Assembly (NCBI GenBank): GCA_022483465.1
Contig: JAKVNF010000001.1
Span: 1,054,001 to 1,118,000 of the forward strand
Length of the DNA stretch: 64,000 nt
Origin: Lachnospiraceae bacterium
Lineage (GTDB): Bacteria > Bacillota > Clostridia > Lachnospirales > Lachnospiraceae
Direction: 5' to 3'
In this document: positions 35,366 through 44,369 of the stretch, one piece after another
How the letters are laid out: every line of letters starts with the position of its first letter
How positions within the stretch are numbered: the first letter of the stretch is position 1
The notes under the pieces: generated by a model
Told to the model about the DNA's origin: nothing
The model's database searches: none
What the model saw: the letters and a program-made list of their open reading frames with translations, nothing else
Program-made: the position numbers and the translations under genes

Positions 35366-36502
35366 TCATACCAGCGGCACCAGGCTCAGGATGATGCCGC
35401 CTGCGATGACCGAGGCCACCTGGCCGGAGACATTGACGCCGGTCGCCTGCATGATGAGCACGTTGGTGGGATCCTCCTCCAGGGCCATCTTGGTGATGAC
35501 TCGGGCGGACATCGGGAAGGCCGAGATGCCGCAGGCGCCGATCATCGGGTTGATCTTTTTCTTGAGGAACAGGTTCATGATCTTGGCAAAGAGCACGCCG
35601 CCCACGGTGTCAAAGATGAAGGCGACAAGGCCCAGAAGCAGGATGAAGATCGTGCGGATGTTCAGGAAATCGTCTACCCGCATCTGGGAGGCCACGGTGA
35701 TGCCCAGCATCAGGGTGATCAGGTTGGCCAGGGTCCCCTGGGCGGTCTCGGAGAGGGAGTCCAGAACGCCGCACTCGCGGATCAGGTTGCCGAACATCAG
35801 AAAGCCCACCAGGGCGACGGAGCTGGGGGCGATGATACCGGCGACCACGGTGATGCAGATCGGGAAGAGGATCTTCGCGGTCTTGGAGACCGAGCGGGGG
35901 TTGTAATCCATGTGGATGCAGCGCTCCTTCTTCGTGGTCACCAGGCGGATCGCCGGGGGCTGGATGATGGGCACCAGGGCCATGTAAGAGTAGGCCGCCA
36001 CGATGATGGCGCCCAGGTAGTTGGAGTGGTAGTAGTTGGCGACAAAGATGGAAGTGGGACCGTCGGCGGCGCCGATGATGCCGACCGAGGCCGCATCCTG
36101 CAGGGAGAAGCCAAACAGCGTCGCCAGGCTCAGCGTAAAGAAGATGCCGAACTGGGCGGCCGCGCCAAACAGCATCATCTGCGGATTGGCAAGAAGCGGC
36201 GTAAAGTCGATCATGGCCCCGATGCCGATAAAGAGCAGCAGCAGAAAGATCTCATTGGCAATGCCGGCGTCGAAGAGGACGTCCAGAGGGCCCTCGGTCA
36301 GGACCCCGTTGAGGGTCTGGGTGACCGCCCCGGAATTGGGCAGGTTAACCAGGATGGCGCCAAAGCCCATCGGGACCAAGAGCGATGGCTCCATCTTCTT
36401 GACGATGCCCAGGTAGATGAGAATGCCGCCGATGACCCACATGATGATCATCTGTGGGGTGATGGCGGCGGCATTCCCGTAGAGACTCAGGATTTCACTC
36501 AT
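35366..36502 (-). CDS. oadB: sodium-translocating decarboxylase beta subunit
   Basis: 378 residues from 36502 (MSEILSLYGN), preceded by CGGAGGTACTGCAAGTC. About nine hydrophobic segments. LLLLFIGIGAMIDFTPLLANP contains the conserved Asp in the transport path, and SVGIIGAADGPTSIFVANYY and GNLIRECGVLDSLSETAQGTLANLITLMLGITVASQM are family signatures. The beta subunit couples decarboxylation of carboxybiotin (from oxaloacetate, methylmalonyl-CoA or glutaconyl-CoA) to Na+ export. The carboxyltransferase and biotin subunits are not in this window, so the substrate is undetermined. Only the beta and gamma subunits are here. Confidence 0.88.
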   Translation of the reverse strand: MSEILSLYGNAAAITPQMIIMWVIGGILIYLGIVKKMEPSLLVPMGFGAILVNLPNSGAVTQTLNGVLTEGPLDVLFDAGIANEIFLLLLFIGIGAMIDFTPLLANPQMMLFGAAAQFGIFFTLSLATLFGFSLQDAASVGIIGAADGPTSIFVANYYHSNYLGAIIVAAYSYMALVPIIQPPAIRLVTTKKERCIHMDYNPRSVSKTAKILFPICITVVAGIIAPSSVALVGFLMFGNLIRECGVLDSLSETAQGTLANLITLMLGITVASQMRVDDFLNIRTIFILLLGLVAFIFDTVGGVLFAKIMNLFLKKKINPMIGACGISAFPMSARVITKMALEEDPTNVLIMQATGVNVSGQVASVIAGGIILSLVPLV

Positions 36503-36759
36503 GACTTGCAGTACCTCCGTTTGAAAAGTGCGCGGCGGAAGGGTACAAAAAAGGCCTTTACCGCCGCAGGTTTGCGACGATAAAAGTCTTGCTGCCGGTA
36601 CTGCTGCCATACCTGGCGCATGCGGGCAGGACTCCTGCCGTGATGACGCACGCCCCCGCAGCACGAAAGCGTGCTGCCAGCTACTCCCTTTTATGTTGTT
36701 TCTACTATACGGGAGTTGTTTCCCATTTACAACCGGAATTTTGCATTTTCCGGTGCTTC
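36503..36759 (-). other. oadB leader/intergenic region
   Basis: About 257 bp without a gene. On the minus strand it holds a compact hairpin GCAGCACG-CTTT-CGTGCTGC (36657-36677) and a looser GCGGCGG/CCGCCGC pairing around a T-run near 36545. These could be a structured leader, but nothing identifies a known riboswitch. Confidence 0.4.
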
Positions 36760-36879
36760 TCACCTTGGCGGGAGCTTGCTGCGGATGTCCTGCAGCCAGT
36801 CCAGGGCGGCGAGCAGGGTCTCGTCCTTCTTGGCGAAGTGGAACCGGATCAGCTGGCCCACCGACTCATGGAAAAAGCT
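36760..36879 (-). pseudogene. C-terminal fragment of a class I/II aminotransferase
   Basis: The frame reads SFFHESVGQLIRFHFAKKDE, then TLLAALDWLQDIRSKLPPR and a stop. The RFHFAKKDETL-type end is typical of methionine/aromatic aminotransferases of the YbdL/PatB kind. No start or catalytic part is found upstream. A remnant only. Confidence 0.6.
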
Positions 36880-37146
36880 CGAGTCCACTCCCGCACGATT
36901 GCCCGCTGCAGGGGATGGGCGGTGCCAGACCGCAGTGCAAACGCCCAGTCTGCCTGGATCGGCAGCTCACCCTCGTACCATGGTTTGTTAAATATCCATC
37001 GCAGGTGCTGAAAATAGTTCCGATTTGGTACATCACGGTGTACAACGTTTTCCCAAAGGATATGATACGATACCGATGCAGGGGACAGCATCAGACCTGC
37101 CTGCACGTGCTGTCACACAAAGAGCTCTTCTCTTGAGGAGGCGCGT
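36880..37146. other. intergenic remnant DNA
   Basis: No gene recognised; possible further aminotransferase debris at the left side. TATGATACGATACC near 37062 may serve as a -10 region for the short frame that follows. Confidence 0.3.
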
Positions 37147-37281
37147 ATGGCGTACAAGCATGTGAATCCCGAAAACGAGTACCTCTTCCGCTATCGGGCT
37201 GTCTGTCCGAGGCACGCTGTCACCTTTGAGCTTGCTGTCAATGAGGACACCAGACGCCGCCTGTTTGCCCTGACTCACTAA
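37147..37281 (+). pseudogene. 44-residue N-terminal fragment cut by an IS605-type end
   Basis: Start follows GAGGAGGCGCGT. The product begins MAYKHVNPENEYLFRYRAVC and ends RRLFALTH, where the stop codon TAA is the first part of CACTAACCCCACGG, the edge of an IS200/IS605-like right end. The 5' signals look native, so this is the front of a longer host gene now lost. Family not recognised. Confidence 0.5.
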
Positions 37282-37530
37282 CCCCACGGCAAGCCGTGGG
37301 AGTTGTGTGACAACGCAGCCCCATCGGCCTAACGTGAGGACTGCAGCACCATCGCAGTCCTGAGTGAGTAGCTTCACGCCTGTCCAAAAACCTTCGGGTT
37401 GCGGACGGCTACGTTATCAGCAAATTCGGCAGATCAGTTCCGGCTTGTCTGCTCGTGAACACAGGCACCAGTGGATGCTCTCACAAGTCCACTGCTCTGC
37501 GGTGTGTCACTAAACATTTCTGAGGGATGA
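37279..37530. mobile_element. IS200/IS605 right-end remnant
   Basis: CCCACGGC-AA-GCCGTGGG (37283-37300) is a terminal hairpin of the type found at IS605 right ends and is flanked by CACTAA. The following about 200 bp (ACGCAGCCCCATCGGCCTAACG and on) has the look of the structured 3' region of such elements. No transposase sequence follows; the remnant joins an integrase fragment near 37530. Confidence 0.5.
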
Positions 37531-37531
37531 T

Positions 37532-37747
37532 ACTGTTGATGGTGCGATCAGAGAGATGTCGATTTTCCTGGAAATAGTCTAGAAAAGTACGGATCTCATG
37601 CCATTCGAAATTCGCAGGATCCTTGTTAAGCTTGTCACTGTAGTAATTCAAAAATCTTCCGATAGTAATACAATACTGATTCTGCGTATGGATTGTCAGA
37701 TTCCTACATCGAAGCATTTCTCTGAATTCGGAAAAATAGTCGCTCAT
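37532..37747 (-). pseudogene. tyrosine recombinase N-terminal fragment, copy 2
   Basis: Starts at 37747 (MSDYFSEFREMLRCRNLTIHTQNQY) after CAGGAGGCTTTACC, the same leader as the fragment at 20676. The two proteins align through NLTIHTQNQYCITIGRFLNYY and FQENRHLSDRTINS, then this one departs into unrelated sequence where the IS605-like remnant begins. About 72 residues of the core-binding domain remain; no catalytic part. Confidence 0.75.
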
Positions 37748-37881
37748 GGTAAAGCCTCCTGTGAGATAAATTTCGGCAAAAAGCAAACCTGTGAACTCAG
37801 GAAGCAGCCTCGAAAAATCGGAAGAGCAATGTCATTGTCGATATGAGACGCGTATGTTAAGATAGCAGTGGCAGCTTTCTG

Positions 37882-38013
37882 TGCTGGGTTTGTTTTGAGT
37901 CGCGTCTTAACTATACCACAGCTATCAAGGCTGCTTTTTCTATGCGAAAAAACCGTAAAGCGTCAGAGAACGCCTTACGGTTTAAATGCCGCCGCGGAGC
38001 GGCTTAGTACAAT
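37882..38013 (-). repeat. conserved leader/terminus upstream of integrase fragment 2
   Basis: Second copy of the arrangement at 20791-20922: CTGGGTTTGTTTTG, ACCACAGC-ATCAAG-GCTGC, an inner hairpin (CCGTAAAGCGTC...GCCTTACGG), then GCCGCCGCGGAGCGGC (37988-38003) and TTAGTACAAT (38004-38013). Confidence 0.6.
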
Positions 38014-38438
38014 GGTATGTTTTGCTCTGCTTCAGACCGATTCACGCTGTGATGCCACGGCATCCTGCGCCGATTGAAGATCTTCTCAAGTTTGATACAG
38101 AGAAAGGCTTCTTTCTGAATATGGCCTGCTGTCTGTGTGCTCCAGGGTTCCGAATTTCCAACGGCAGGCTGCGCGGCACGGCTCTCATCTGTTCAGCTGG
38201 CATGCCGGGCACAGCGCCAGCCGCCCTTTTCCCATCCCGGTTTTCCCCGTCTGTGCAGATGCTGTGCAGATTTCTGAGGTTGATTCGAAAAAGGTTTTCC
38301 TCTGCACTTTTGTGTGCTAAACTGTCCGCAACGGACATGCAAGGATGTGTGGGGCCGGTTTCGGCTTCCATGCATCTTTTTGTTTCAGGCGGGAGTGCTT
38401 CTTGTCAGAGTGCTCCCCTGCCAAGAAGGAGGATTGTT
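38014..38438 (+). other. leader of the peptide transporter operon
   Basis: About 425 bp with no convincing gene; weak frames on both strands lack ribosome sites. It must hold the promoter of the ABC operon, but no clear -35/-10 pair with correct spacing was found. Confidence 0.4.
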
Positions 38439-40151
38439 ATGAAAAAGCATGCAGTGCTCATCCTGCTGTGCGCGGCGCTGGGCAGCGGCCTTCTCGCGGG
38501 CTGCGGCTCCTCTGCGGGCAGCTCCACTTCCACCAGCTCTTCCGGTTCGTCCGCCTCTGCCGAGGCGGCCACCGGCACCTCCACGGAGGCCGCCGGCGAG
38601 ACCCTGGGCGATGCCAACATCGACACCACCACGTTCCTGAAGTTTGCTGACGACAACCCGAACATCGTGGACCCGCAGTGCACCTCGGACTACTACACCA
38701 TCCCGATGAACTGCTTCGACCGCCTGCTTGAGGTGAAGGTAAACGATGACGGGACGAGTGAGATCGTTCCGTCCCTTGCCAAGAGCTATGAGGTCTCCGA
38801 TGACGGTCTGACCTACACCTTCCATCTGAATGAGGGTGTCAAGTACTCCAACGGTGCAGATCTCACCTCTTCCGACGTGCTCTACACCTTCAACCGGCTC
38901 CTCACCTACCCGAAGGCCGTCAACAACGACATCGCCGAGGGCATCAAGGGTGCGGACCAGGTCGAGAACGGGGAGGCTTCCTCCCTGGAGGACGTGGGCG
39001 GCTTTACCACCATCGATGACCTGGACTTCTCCATCACCCTCTCCCAGCCCAACGCCTCCTTCCTGGCGCAGCTGACCGTGCCGGGCGCCTCCATCCTAGA
39101 TGAGGACACCACCGAGGCCGCCGGCGACCAGTTCGGCATCGACCCCTCCGTCACGATCGGCACCGGCCCCTTCATCTTCAGCTCCTGGACCTTCAACTCC
39201 GAGCTGATTCTGACCGCCAACAAGAACTGCTGGTCCGGCGCCCCCGCCTGCGACGGCCTCGACATCAAGGTTGTCCCGGACGAGGAGACCCAGCGCATGA
39301 TGTTTGAGAACGGCGAGCTGGACATCCTGGATCTGGACAACACCCCGAGCCAGGCGGACTACTTTTTAGGCAGCGACAAGTACAAGGATGAGATCATCGA
39401 GGGACCGCGTGTCGGCATCTACTACATCTCCCTCAATGAGGACATCGAGCCCATGGGCAATGTGGAGGTCCGCAAGGCCATGCAGGAGTCCCTGGACCGC
39501 CAGTCCATCCTGGACGCCCTCTACGGCGGCCGCGGCCAGCTCGAGAACGGCATCCTGCCCCACGGTCTGGTGGGATACAACGAGAACCTGCCGGAGATCC
39601 CCTACGATGTGGAGGATGCCAAGAAGCTCCTGGCGGATGCGGGCTATGCCAACGGCTTTGACCTGGAGCTGGATGTCTCCTCGGATGATAGCCAGACCTC
39701 CCAGGATCTGATGCAGATCGTGGCCTCCATGTGGGGCGAGATCGGCATCAACTGCACGATCAACACGATGGATGACGCAACCCTCCAGGACACCAAGCAC
39801 GCCGGAGAGCTCTCCTGCTACTCCTCCAGCTGGTCTGCAGACTACAATGATCCGGACAACTTCATGTACACCTTCTTCGGAGACGCGGCCAACGCCAAGT
39901 TCCGGAGCCTGAACTACAAGAACACCGACGCCATGGCCCGCGTCACCGCGGCCCGGGCGATCACGGATCCCGACAAGCGCATTGCCGAGTACCAGGATCT
40001 CGAGAAGACCATCATTCAGGACGACGCCGCCTGGGTGCCGCTGTTCTCCAAGGAGCACCTGTACGTGGTCAGCCCCGCGGTCTCCGGCTTCAAGGTCTCC
40101 TGGAACGGCTGGTCCAACAACTACTACCACAACGTGTCTGTGACACGGTAA
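38439..40151 (+). CDS. peptide ABC transporter substrate-binding lipoprotein
   Basis: 570 residues. Start follows AAGAAGGAGG. The signal peptide MKKHAVLILLCAALGSGLLAGCGSS ends in the lipobox LLAGC, so Cys22 is lipidated and the protein faces outside. A Ser/Thr/Ala linker (to about 50) leads into the SBP family 5 fold: FDRLLEVK, LAKSYEVSDDGLTYTFHLNEGVKYSNGADLTSSDVLYTFNRLL, later VRKAMQESLDRQSI and ADAGYANGFDLELDVSSD. It captures di- or oligopeptides (or nickel/opine-type ligands) and hands them to the permeases. It is first in a five-gene operon, separated from the permease by a hairpin that may keep this gene more highly expressed. Confidence 0.92.
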   Translation: MKKHAVLILLCAALGSGLLAGCGSSAGSSTSTSSSGSSASAEAATGTSTEAAGETLGDANIDTTTFLKFADDNPNIVDPQCTSDYYTIPMNCFDRLLEVKVNDDGTSEIVPSLAKSYEVSDDGLTYTFHLNEGVKYSNGADLTSSDVLYTFNRLLTYPKAVNNDIAEGIKGADQVENGEASSLEDVGGFTTIDDLDFSITLSQPNASFLAQLTVPGASILDEDTTEAAGDQFGIDPSVTIGTGPFIFSSWTFNSELILTANKNCWSGAPACDGLDIKVVPDEETQRMMFENGELDILDLDNTPSQADYFLGSDKYKDEIIEGPRVGIYYISLNEDIEPMGNVEVRKAMQESLDRQSILDALYGGRGQLENGILPHGLVGYNENLPEIPYDVEDAKKLLADAGYANGFDLELDVSSDDSQTSQDLMQIVASMWGEIGINCTINTMDDATLQDTKHAGELSCYSSSWSADYNDPDNFMYTFFGDAANAKFRSLNYKNTDAMARVTAARAITDPDKRIAEYQDLEKTIIQDDAAWVPLFSKEHLYVVSPAVSGFKVSWNGWSNNYYHNVSVTR

Positions 40152-40190
40152 GATTTCGGATTCGGGGCTTCCTTTCCGGATCTTTGCAGC

Positions 40191-40238
40191 ATACAGCGGG
40201 GAGAGTGCAATGGGTGCATGCTTCCCGCTGTATCTTTC
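40191..40238 (+). terminator. hairpin between binding protein and permease genes
   Basis: ATACAGCGGG (40191-40200) pairs with CCCGCTGTAT (40224-40233), followed by CTTTCTTCT. Probably a partial terminator or 3' stabiliser that lowers downstream expression relative to the binding protein. Confidence 0.65.
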
Positions 40239-40312
40239 TTCTCCGCCGCGCCGAACCTGTGCTATGATGAATTTCAGTTTTCGACAGCACTGCACTAAAG
40301 AGGTAAAACAAA

Positions 40313-41233
40313 GTGGCAAAAAAGATCATCAACCGGGTACTGGTCTCCATCCCGGTGCTCATCGGCGTCATCTTCATCATCTATGTGATGCTCAACATCA
40401 TCCCCGGCAACCCCATCGAGGTCATGATGGCGGAGCACGCCCGCCAGGACGTCATCGACCGAATCAGCGCCTACTACGGGCTGGACAAGCCCGTCTGGGA
40501 GCAGTTTTTGATCTACATGAAAAACCTGCTGCACGGGGACCTGGGGGTGTCCTACAAGCTGAACCGCTCGGTCAACAGTCTGATCGCGGACGCCTTCCCC
40601 TACACCTTAAAGCTCGCCATCGCGGCGGCGATCGTCTCCTGGCTCATCGGCATCCCTGCCGGGATCCTCTCCGCAATCCATGAGAACACCATCGTCGACC
40701 GGCTGTTCATGGGCTTCTCGCTCCTGGGCGTCTCGATGCCGGTGTTCTGGGCCGCCCTCATCTTTCAGTACATCTTCGCCTACCGGCTGGCATGGGTTCC
40801 GGTCTCCGGCGCGGACACCTGGCAGTCCTACATCCTGCCCGCCATCGTGCTGGGCTGGAGCAGCGCGGGCACCATCGCCCGGCTGACCAGGTCCAACCTG
40901 CTGGAGGTCCTCGAGGAGGACTACATCCGGACTGCCTGGGCCAAGGGCCTCTCCCAGGCCGGGGTGATCCTGCACCACGCCTTCAAGAATGCCCTGCTCC
41001 CCGTCATCACGATGATGGCAATCCAGGTGGCATCGCTCCTCTCCGGCGCGGTGATCACCGAGACCGTCTTCGCGATCCCCGGCATCGGGCGGCTGGCCGT
41101 CGATGCGATCACCAACCGCGACATGCCGCTTTTGCAGGGCACCGTCATCTTCACCACGATCCTGATCATCGCGGGCAACCTGATTGCCGACATCCTGTAC
41201 TCGGTGATCGACCCCCGGATCCGGGAGAAGTGA
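40313..41233 (+). CDS. dppB: peptide ABC transporter permease (DppB-like)
   Basis: 306 residues from a GTG start preceded by AAAGAGGT. Six membrane segments. The N-terminus IINRVLVSIPVLIGVIFIIYVMLNIIPGNP and the conserved EAA loop (RTAWAKGLSQAGVILHHAFKNALLPVITMM) are those of DppB/OppB. It forms the membrane channel with the next permease. The gene order SBP-B-C-D-F is the standard dipeptide operon. Confidence 0.93.
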   Translation: MAKKIINRVLVSIPVLIGVIFIIYVMLNIIPGNPIEVMMAEHARQDVIDRISAYYGLDKPVWEQFLIYMKNLLHGDLGVSYKLNRSVNSLIADAFPYTLKLAIAAAIVSWLIGIPAGILSAIHENTIVDRLFMGFSLLGVSMPVFWAALIFQYIFAYRLAWVPVSGADTWQSYILPAIVLGWSSAGTIARLTRSNLLEVLEEDYIRTAWAKGLSQAGVILHHAFKNALLPVITMMAIQVASLLSGAVITETVFAIPGIGRLAVDAITNRDMPLLQGTVIFTTILIIAGNLIADILYSVIDPRIREK

Positions 41234-41288
41234 GCCCCGCCGCCTGCAGACCAACGAAGTTTTCGATTCACACGATAGAGGTACCAAC

Positions 41289-42290
41289 TTGAGCGATTTG
41301 AAGCATTTCAGACCGGACACCGCCTTCGGCGGCAAGAATGAAAAGCGGGATCTGACCTCCTCCGCCAAAAAAGCACAGGACCCGGACGCCAAGCTCTCGG
41401 CAAAGGACAAAAAGCGCATCCAGCTCGCCGCGGACCTGGGCGAGGCCGAGACCGGCTGGGACAAGTTTAAGATTCTCTGCAGTGAGAACAAGCTGGCGGC
41501 CGCCTCTGCGGTCATCATCCTGGTGATCGCCCTGATGGCGATCTTCGCCCCGGTGGTGGCACCCTATGACCCCACCAAGCAGGACCTTCTGCACCGGCTC
41601 GAGGGCATGAGCGCAGCGCACATCTTCGGCACCGACCAGCTCGGGCGCGACGTCTTCTCACGGATGATCTACGGCGCCCGGGTCTCCCTTGTCATCGGCC
41701 TTCTGCCGACCTTCCTCTCCCTGGCTTTGGGCACGGTTCTTGGCCTCATCAGCGGGTATCTTGGCAAGGCGGCGGACTTTGTGATCATGCGGCTTGCGGA
41801 CATCACGATGGCCTTCCCGTCTCTGCTCCTTGCGATGGTCGTCATGTACACGCTGGGCGCCGGCATCGTCAACATCTTCCTGGCCCTGACCTTTGTCTCC
41901 TGGGCGGGCACTGCCCGGGTCATCCGCTCCCAGACCCTCTCCCTCCGGGAGATGGAGTACATCGAGGCGGCAAGGAGCATGGGCGTCTCCAAGTGGCGGA
42001 TCATGTTTCAGCACATCCTGCCGAACTGCCTTCCCAACCTGATCGTCCTGTTCACGCTGAACATCCCCGGCTCGATCCTCTCGGAGTCCTCCCTGAGCTT
42101 TCTGGGCATCGGTGCCCAGCCCCCGATGACCAGCTGGGGCCTCATGGTCTCCGACGGCAAGCAGTACCTGTTCACCGACCCGGTGGTGGCCATCGCCCCG
42201 GGTGTTGCGATCCTGATCCTGGCGCTCGCCTTCAACTTCCTGGGCGACGGCGTGCGGGATGTGCTGGATCCATACCTGAACAAGCAGTGA
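41289..42290 (+). CDS. dppC: peptide ABC transporter permease (DppC-like)
   Basis: 333 residues from a TTG start; the upstream site is GAGGTACCAAC. An extended cytosolic N-terminus of about 75 residues precedes six membrane segments. [29 protein letters not shown] and the EAA loop [28 protein letters not shown] identify DppC/OppC. It pairs with DppB. The ATPase gene follows after 10 bp. Confidence 0.93.
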   Translation: MSDLKHFRPDTAFGGKNEKRDLTSSAKKAQDPDAKLSAKDKKRIQLAADLGEAETGWDKFKILCSENKLAAASAVIILVIALMAIFAPVVAPYDPTKQDLLHRLEGMSAAHIFGTDQLGRDVFSRMIYGARVSLVIGLLPTFLSLALGTVLGLISGYLGKAADFVIMRLADITMAFPSLLLAMVVMYTLGAGIVNIFLALTFVSWAGTARVIRSQTLSLREMEYIEAARSMGVSKWRIMFQHILPNCLPNLIVLFTLNIPGSILSESSLSFLGIGAQPPMTSWGLMVSDGKQYLFTDPVVAIAPGVAILILALAFNFLGDGVRDVLDPYLNKQ

Positions 42291-42300
42291 GGAGGCAGCT

Positions 42301-43302
42301 ATGAGCGAAGCAAACACCCTGGAAATCCGCCATCTGCGGACCGTATTCCACACGAGAAAGGGAGATCTTGCCGCGGTCAACGACGTCTCCCTCACGGTGC
42401 CCAAGGGAAAGATCGTGGGCATTGTCGGCGAGTCCGGCTGCGGCAAGAGCATGACCGCGATGAGCGTCATGCAGCTTGTCAGAAAGCCCGGCGAGATCGA
42501 GTCGGGACAGATCCTGTTTCGGGGCGAGGACCTGCTGCAGAAGACCCCCGGCGAGATGCAGAAGATCCGGGGCGACCGCATCAGTATGATCTTCCAGGAG
42601 CCCATGACCAGCCTGAACCCGGTCTACACCGTGGGCCACCAGGTGGAGGAGGCCCTGCGGATCCATGAGCACCTGTCGAAGGAGGAACTCCACCGCCGGG
42701 CGGTGGAGATCTTCGAGGCCGTCGGCATCCCGGAGGCGGAAGAGCGGCTCAAGTCCTATCCCCACCAGCTCTCCGGCGGCCTGCGCCAGCGCGTCATGAT
42801 CGGCATGGCGATGATCTGCAAGCCGGATCTTCTGATCGCCGATGAGCCCACCACGGCCCTCGACGTCACGATCGAGGCCCAGATCCTCGCCCTGATGAAA
42901 AAGCTTAGGGACGAGAACGGCACCTCCATTCTCCTCATCACCCACAACATGGGCGTCGTCGCCAAGATGTGCGACTTCGTCTACGTCATGTATGCGGGCC
43001 GGGTGATGGAGCAGGCCGAGGTGTTCGAGCTGTTTCGAAATGTCCAGCACCCCTACACCGCAGGACTCCTCCAGTCCATCCCCCGGATCGACCACGTGGT
43101 GGACCGGCTCTACACGATCCCGGGCGTGGTGCCGAACCTCCTGCACCTGCCCGCAGGCTGCGGGTTCTGCACAAGATGCCGGTACGCACAGGACCGCTGC
43201 TACGAAGAGCTCCCGGAACTGCGCGAGATCGCGCCGGGCCACTTCATCCGCTGTTTTTCCACCAACCAGGAGCTTTCGGGAAAGGAGGAGAGCCATGCCT
43301 GA
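42301..43302 (+). CDS. dppD: peptide ABC transporter ATPase (DppD-like)
   Basis: 333 residues, GGAGGCAGCT upstream. Walker [11 protein letters not shown] (about 45), Q-loop [11 protein letters not shown], signature [12 protein letters not shown], Walker [13 protein letters not shown] and switch His in LLITHNMG. The C-terminal oligopeptide extension has the Cys motif [14 protein letters not shown], which can bind an iron-sulfur cluster in this family. It overlaps the next gene by 8 bp. Confidence 0.94.
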   Translation: MSEANTLEIRHLRTVFHTRKGDLAAVNDVSLTVPKGKIVGIVGESGCGKSMTAMSVMQLVRKPGEIESGQILFRGEDLLQKTPGEMQKIRGDRISMIFQEPMTSLNPVYTVGHQVEEALRIHEHLSKEELHRRAVEIFEAVGIPEAEERLKSYPHQLSGGLRQRVMIGMAMICKPDLLIADEPTTALDVTIEAQILALMKKLRDENGTSILLITHNMGVVAKMCDFVYVMYAGRVMEQAEVFELFRNVQHPYTAGLLQSIPRIDHVVDRLYTIPGVVPNLLHLPAGCGFCTRCRYAQDRCYEELPELREIAPGHFIRCFSTNQELSGKEESHA

Positions 43303-44272
43303 ATCCAGCAAAAACGTCCTGCTGCAGGCGTCACACCTCGTCAAGGAATTCCCGGTGGAGGGCGGCAAAAAGGGCTCCGCGGTGCACGCGGTATCAGATG
43401 TGAGCCTTACCCTCTTCGAGGGCGAGACCCTGGCCCTCGTCGGGGAGTCGGGCTGCGGCAAGTCGACCCTCGGGCGGCTTCTGATCCGCCTCCTGCCCCC
43501 GACCTCGGGCACGGTGACCTACGACGGGACGGACATCCTCGCCCTGAAGGAGCGGGACTTTGCCCCCTACCGCCGGCAGATGCAGATCATCTTTCAGGAC
43601 CCCTACGCCTCTCTGGACCCCCGGATGAACGTAACGCAGATCATCGAGGAGCCCCTGCGCGCCAACGGGGTGGGAAAGACGAAGGCGGAGCGCCAGGAAA
43701 AGGTCTTTGAACTCATGGACCTTGTCGGCATCCCCAGGGAGTACGCAAAGCGCTATCCCCACCAGTTCTCCGGCGGACAGCGCCAGCGGATCGGCATCGC
43801 TAGGGCGATCGCGCTGAACCCGAAGCTGGTCGTCTGCGACGAGCCGGTCTCCGCCCTCGACGTCTCGATCCAGGCCCAGGTCTTGAACCTTCTTCGGGAT
43901 CTGCAGCAGCAAAAGCACATGACCTACCTGTTCATCTCCCACGACCTCTCGGTGGTGCGGCACATCTCCGATCGGGTGGCGGTCATGTTTCTTGGCAAGA
44001 TCTGCGAGGTGGGTCCCACGAAGGACCTGTACGAGCATCCGCTCCACCCCTACACCAAGTTCCTGCTGGCCTCCGTGCCGAACCCGGATCCCACCAAGCG
44101 GGACGAGAACGAGGTGCTCCTTACGGGCGACATCCCAAGTCCCGTGAACCCGCCCTCTGGCTGCCGCTTCCGCACCCGCTGCCCCTTTGCGGATGCGAAA
44201 TGCGCCGAGGAGGAACCCGCCATGCAGGAAGTGGGGGAGCGCCGCTTTGCCTGCCACCACCCGCTGACGTGA
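43295..44272 (+). CDS. dppF: peptide ABC transporter ATPase (DppF-like)
   Basis: 325 residues from the ATG at 43295 (MPESSKNV), which follows AAAGGAGGAG; a longer frame starts within dppD without a site. Walker [29 protein letters not shown], signature [16 protein letters not shown], Walker [13 protein letters not shown] and His switch [12 protein letters not shown]. The C-terminal Cys box is [14 protein letters not shown]. Forms the ATPase pair with DppD. The operon ends at a terminator 40 bp further on. Confidence 0.94.
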   Translation: MPESSKNVLLQASHLVKEFPVEGGKKGSAVHAVSDVSLTLFEGETLALVGESGCGKSTLGRLLIRLLPPTSGTVTYDGTDILALKERDFAPYRRQMQIIFQDPYASLDPRMNVTQIIEEPLRANGVGKTKAERQEKVFELMDLVGIPREYAKRYPHQFSGGQRQRIGIARAIALNPKLVVCDEPVSALDVSIQAQVLNLLRDLQQQKHMTYLFISHDLSVVRHISDRVAVMFLGKICEVGPTKDLYEHPLHPYTKFLLASVPNPDPTKRDENEVLLTGDIPSPVNPPSGCRFRTRCPFADAKCAEEEPAMQEVGERRFACHHPLT

Positions 44273-44309
44273 GCGGTCCACAAAATAAAACCATCACAAG
44301 TACAAAAAC

Positions 44310-44350
44310 AGACCGGAAGCGGCAGGAATTCCTGCCGTCTCCGGTCTTTT
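44310..44350 (+). terminator. terminator of the peptide transporter operon
   Basis: AGACCGGA-AGC-GGCAGGAATTCCTGCC-GTC-TCCGGTCT forms a two-part stem followed by TTTTG. Nearly the same sequence ends the lacI-type gene at 48200. Confidence 0.88.
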
Positions 44351-44369
44351 GTGGTGGTGTTTTGCTTTC

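Noticed and set aside
37986-38438. N-terminal extension of the binding-protein gene in the same frame
   Set aside because: The lipoprotein signal peptide and AAGAAGGAGG fix the start at 38439; the upstream part starts inside the element terminus and lacks a site.
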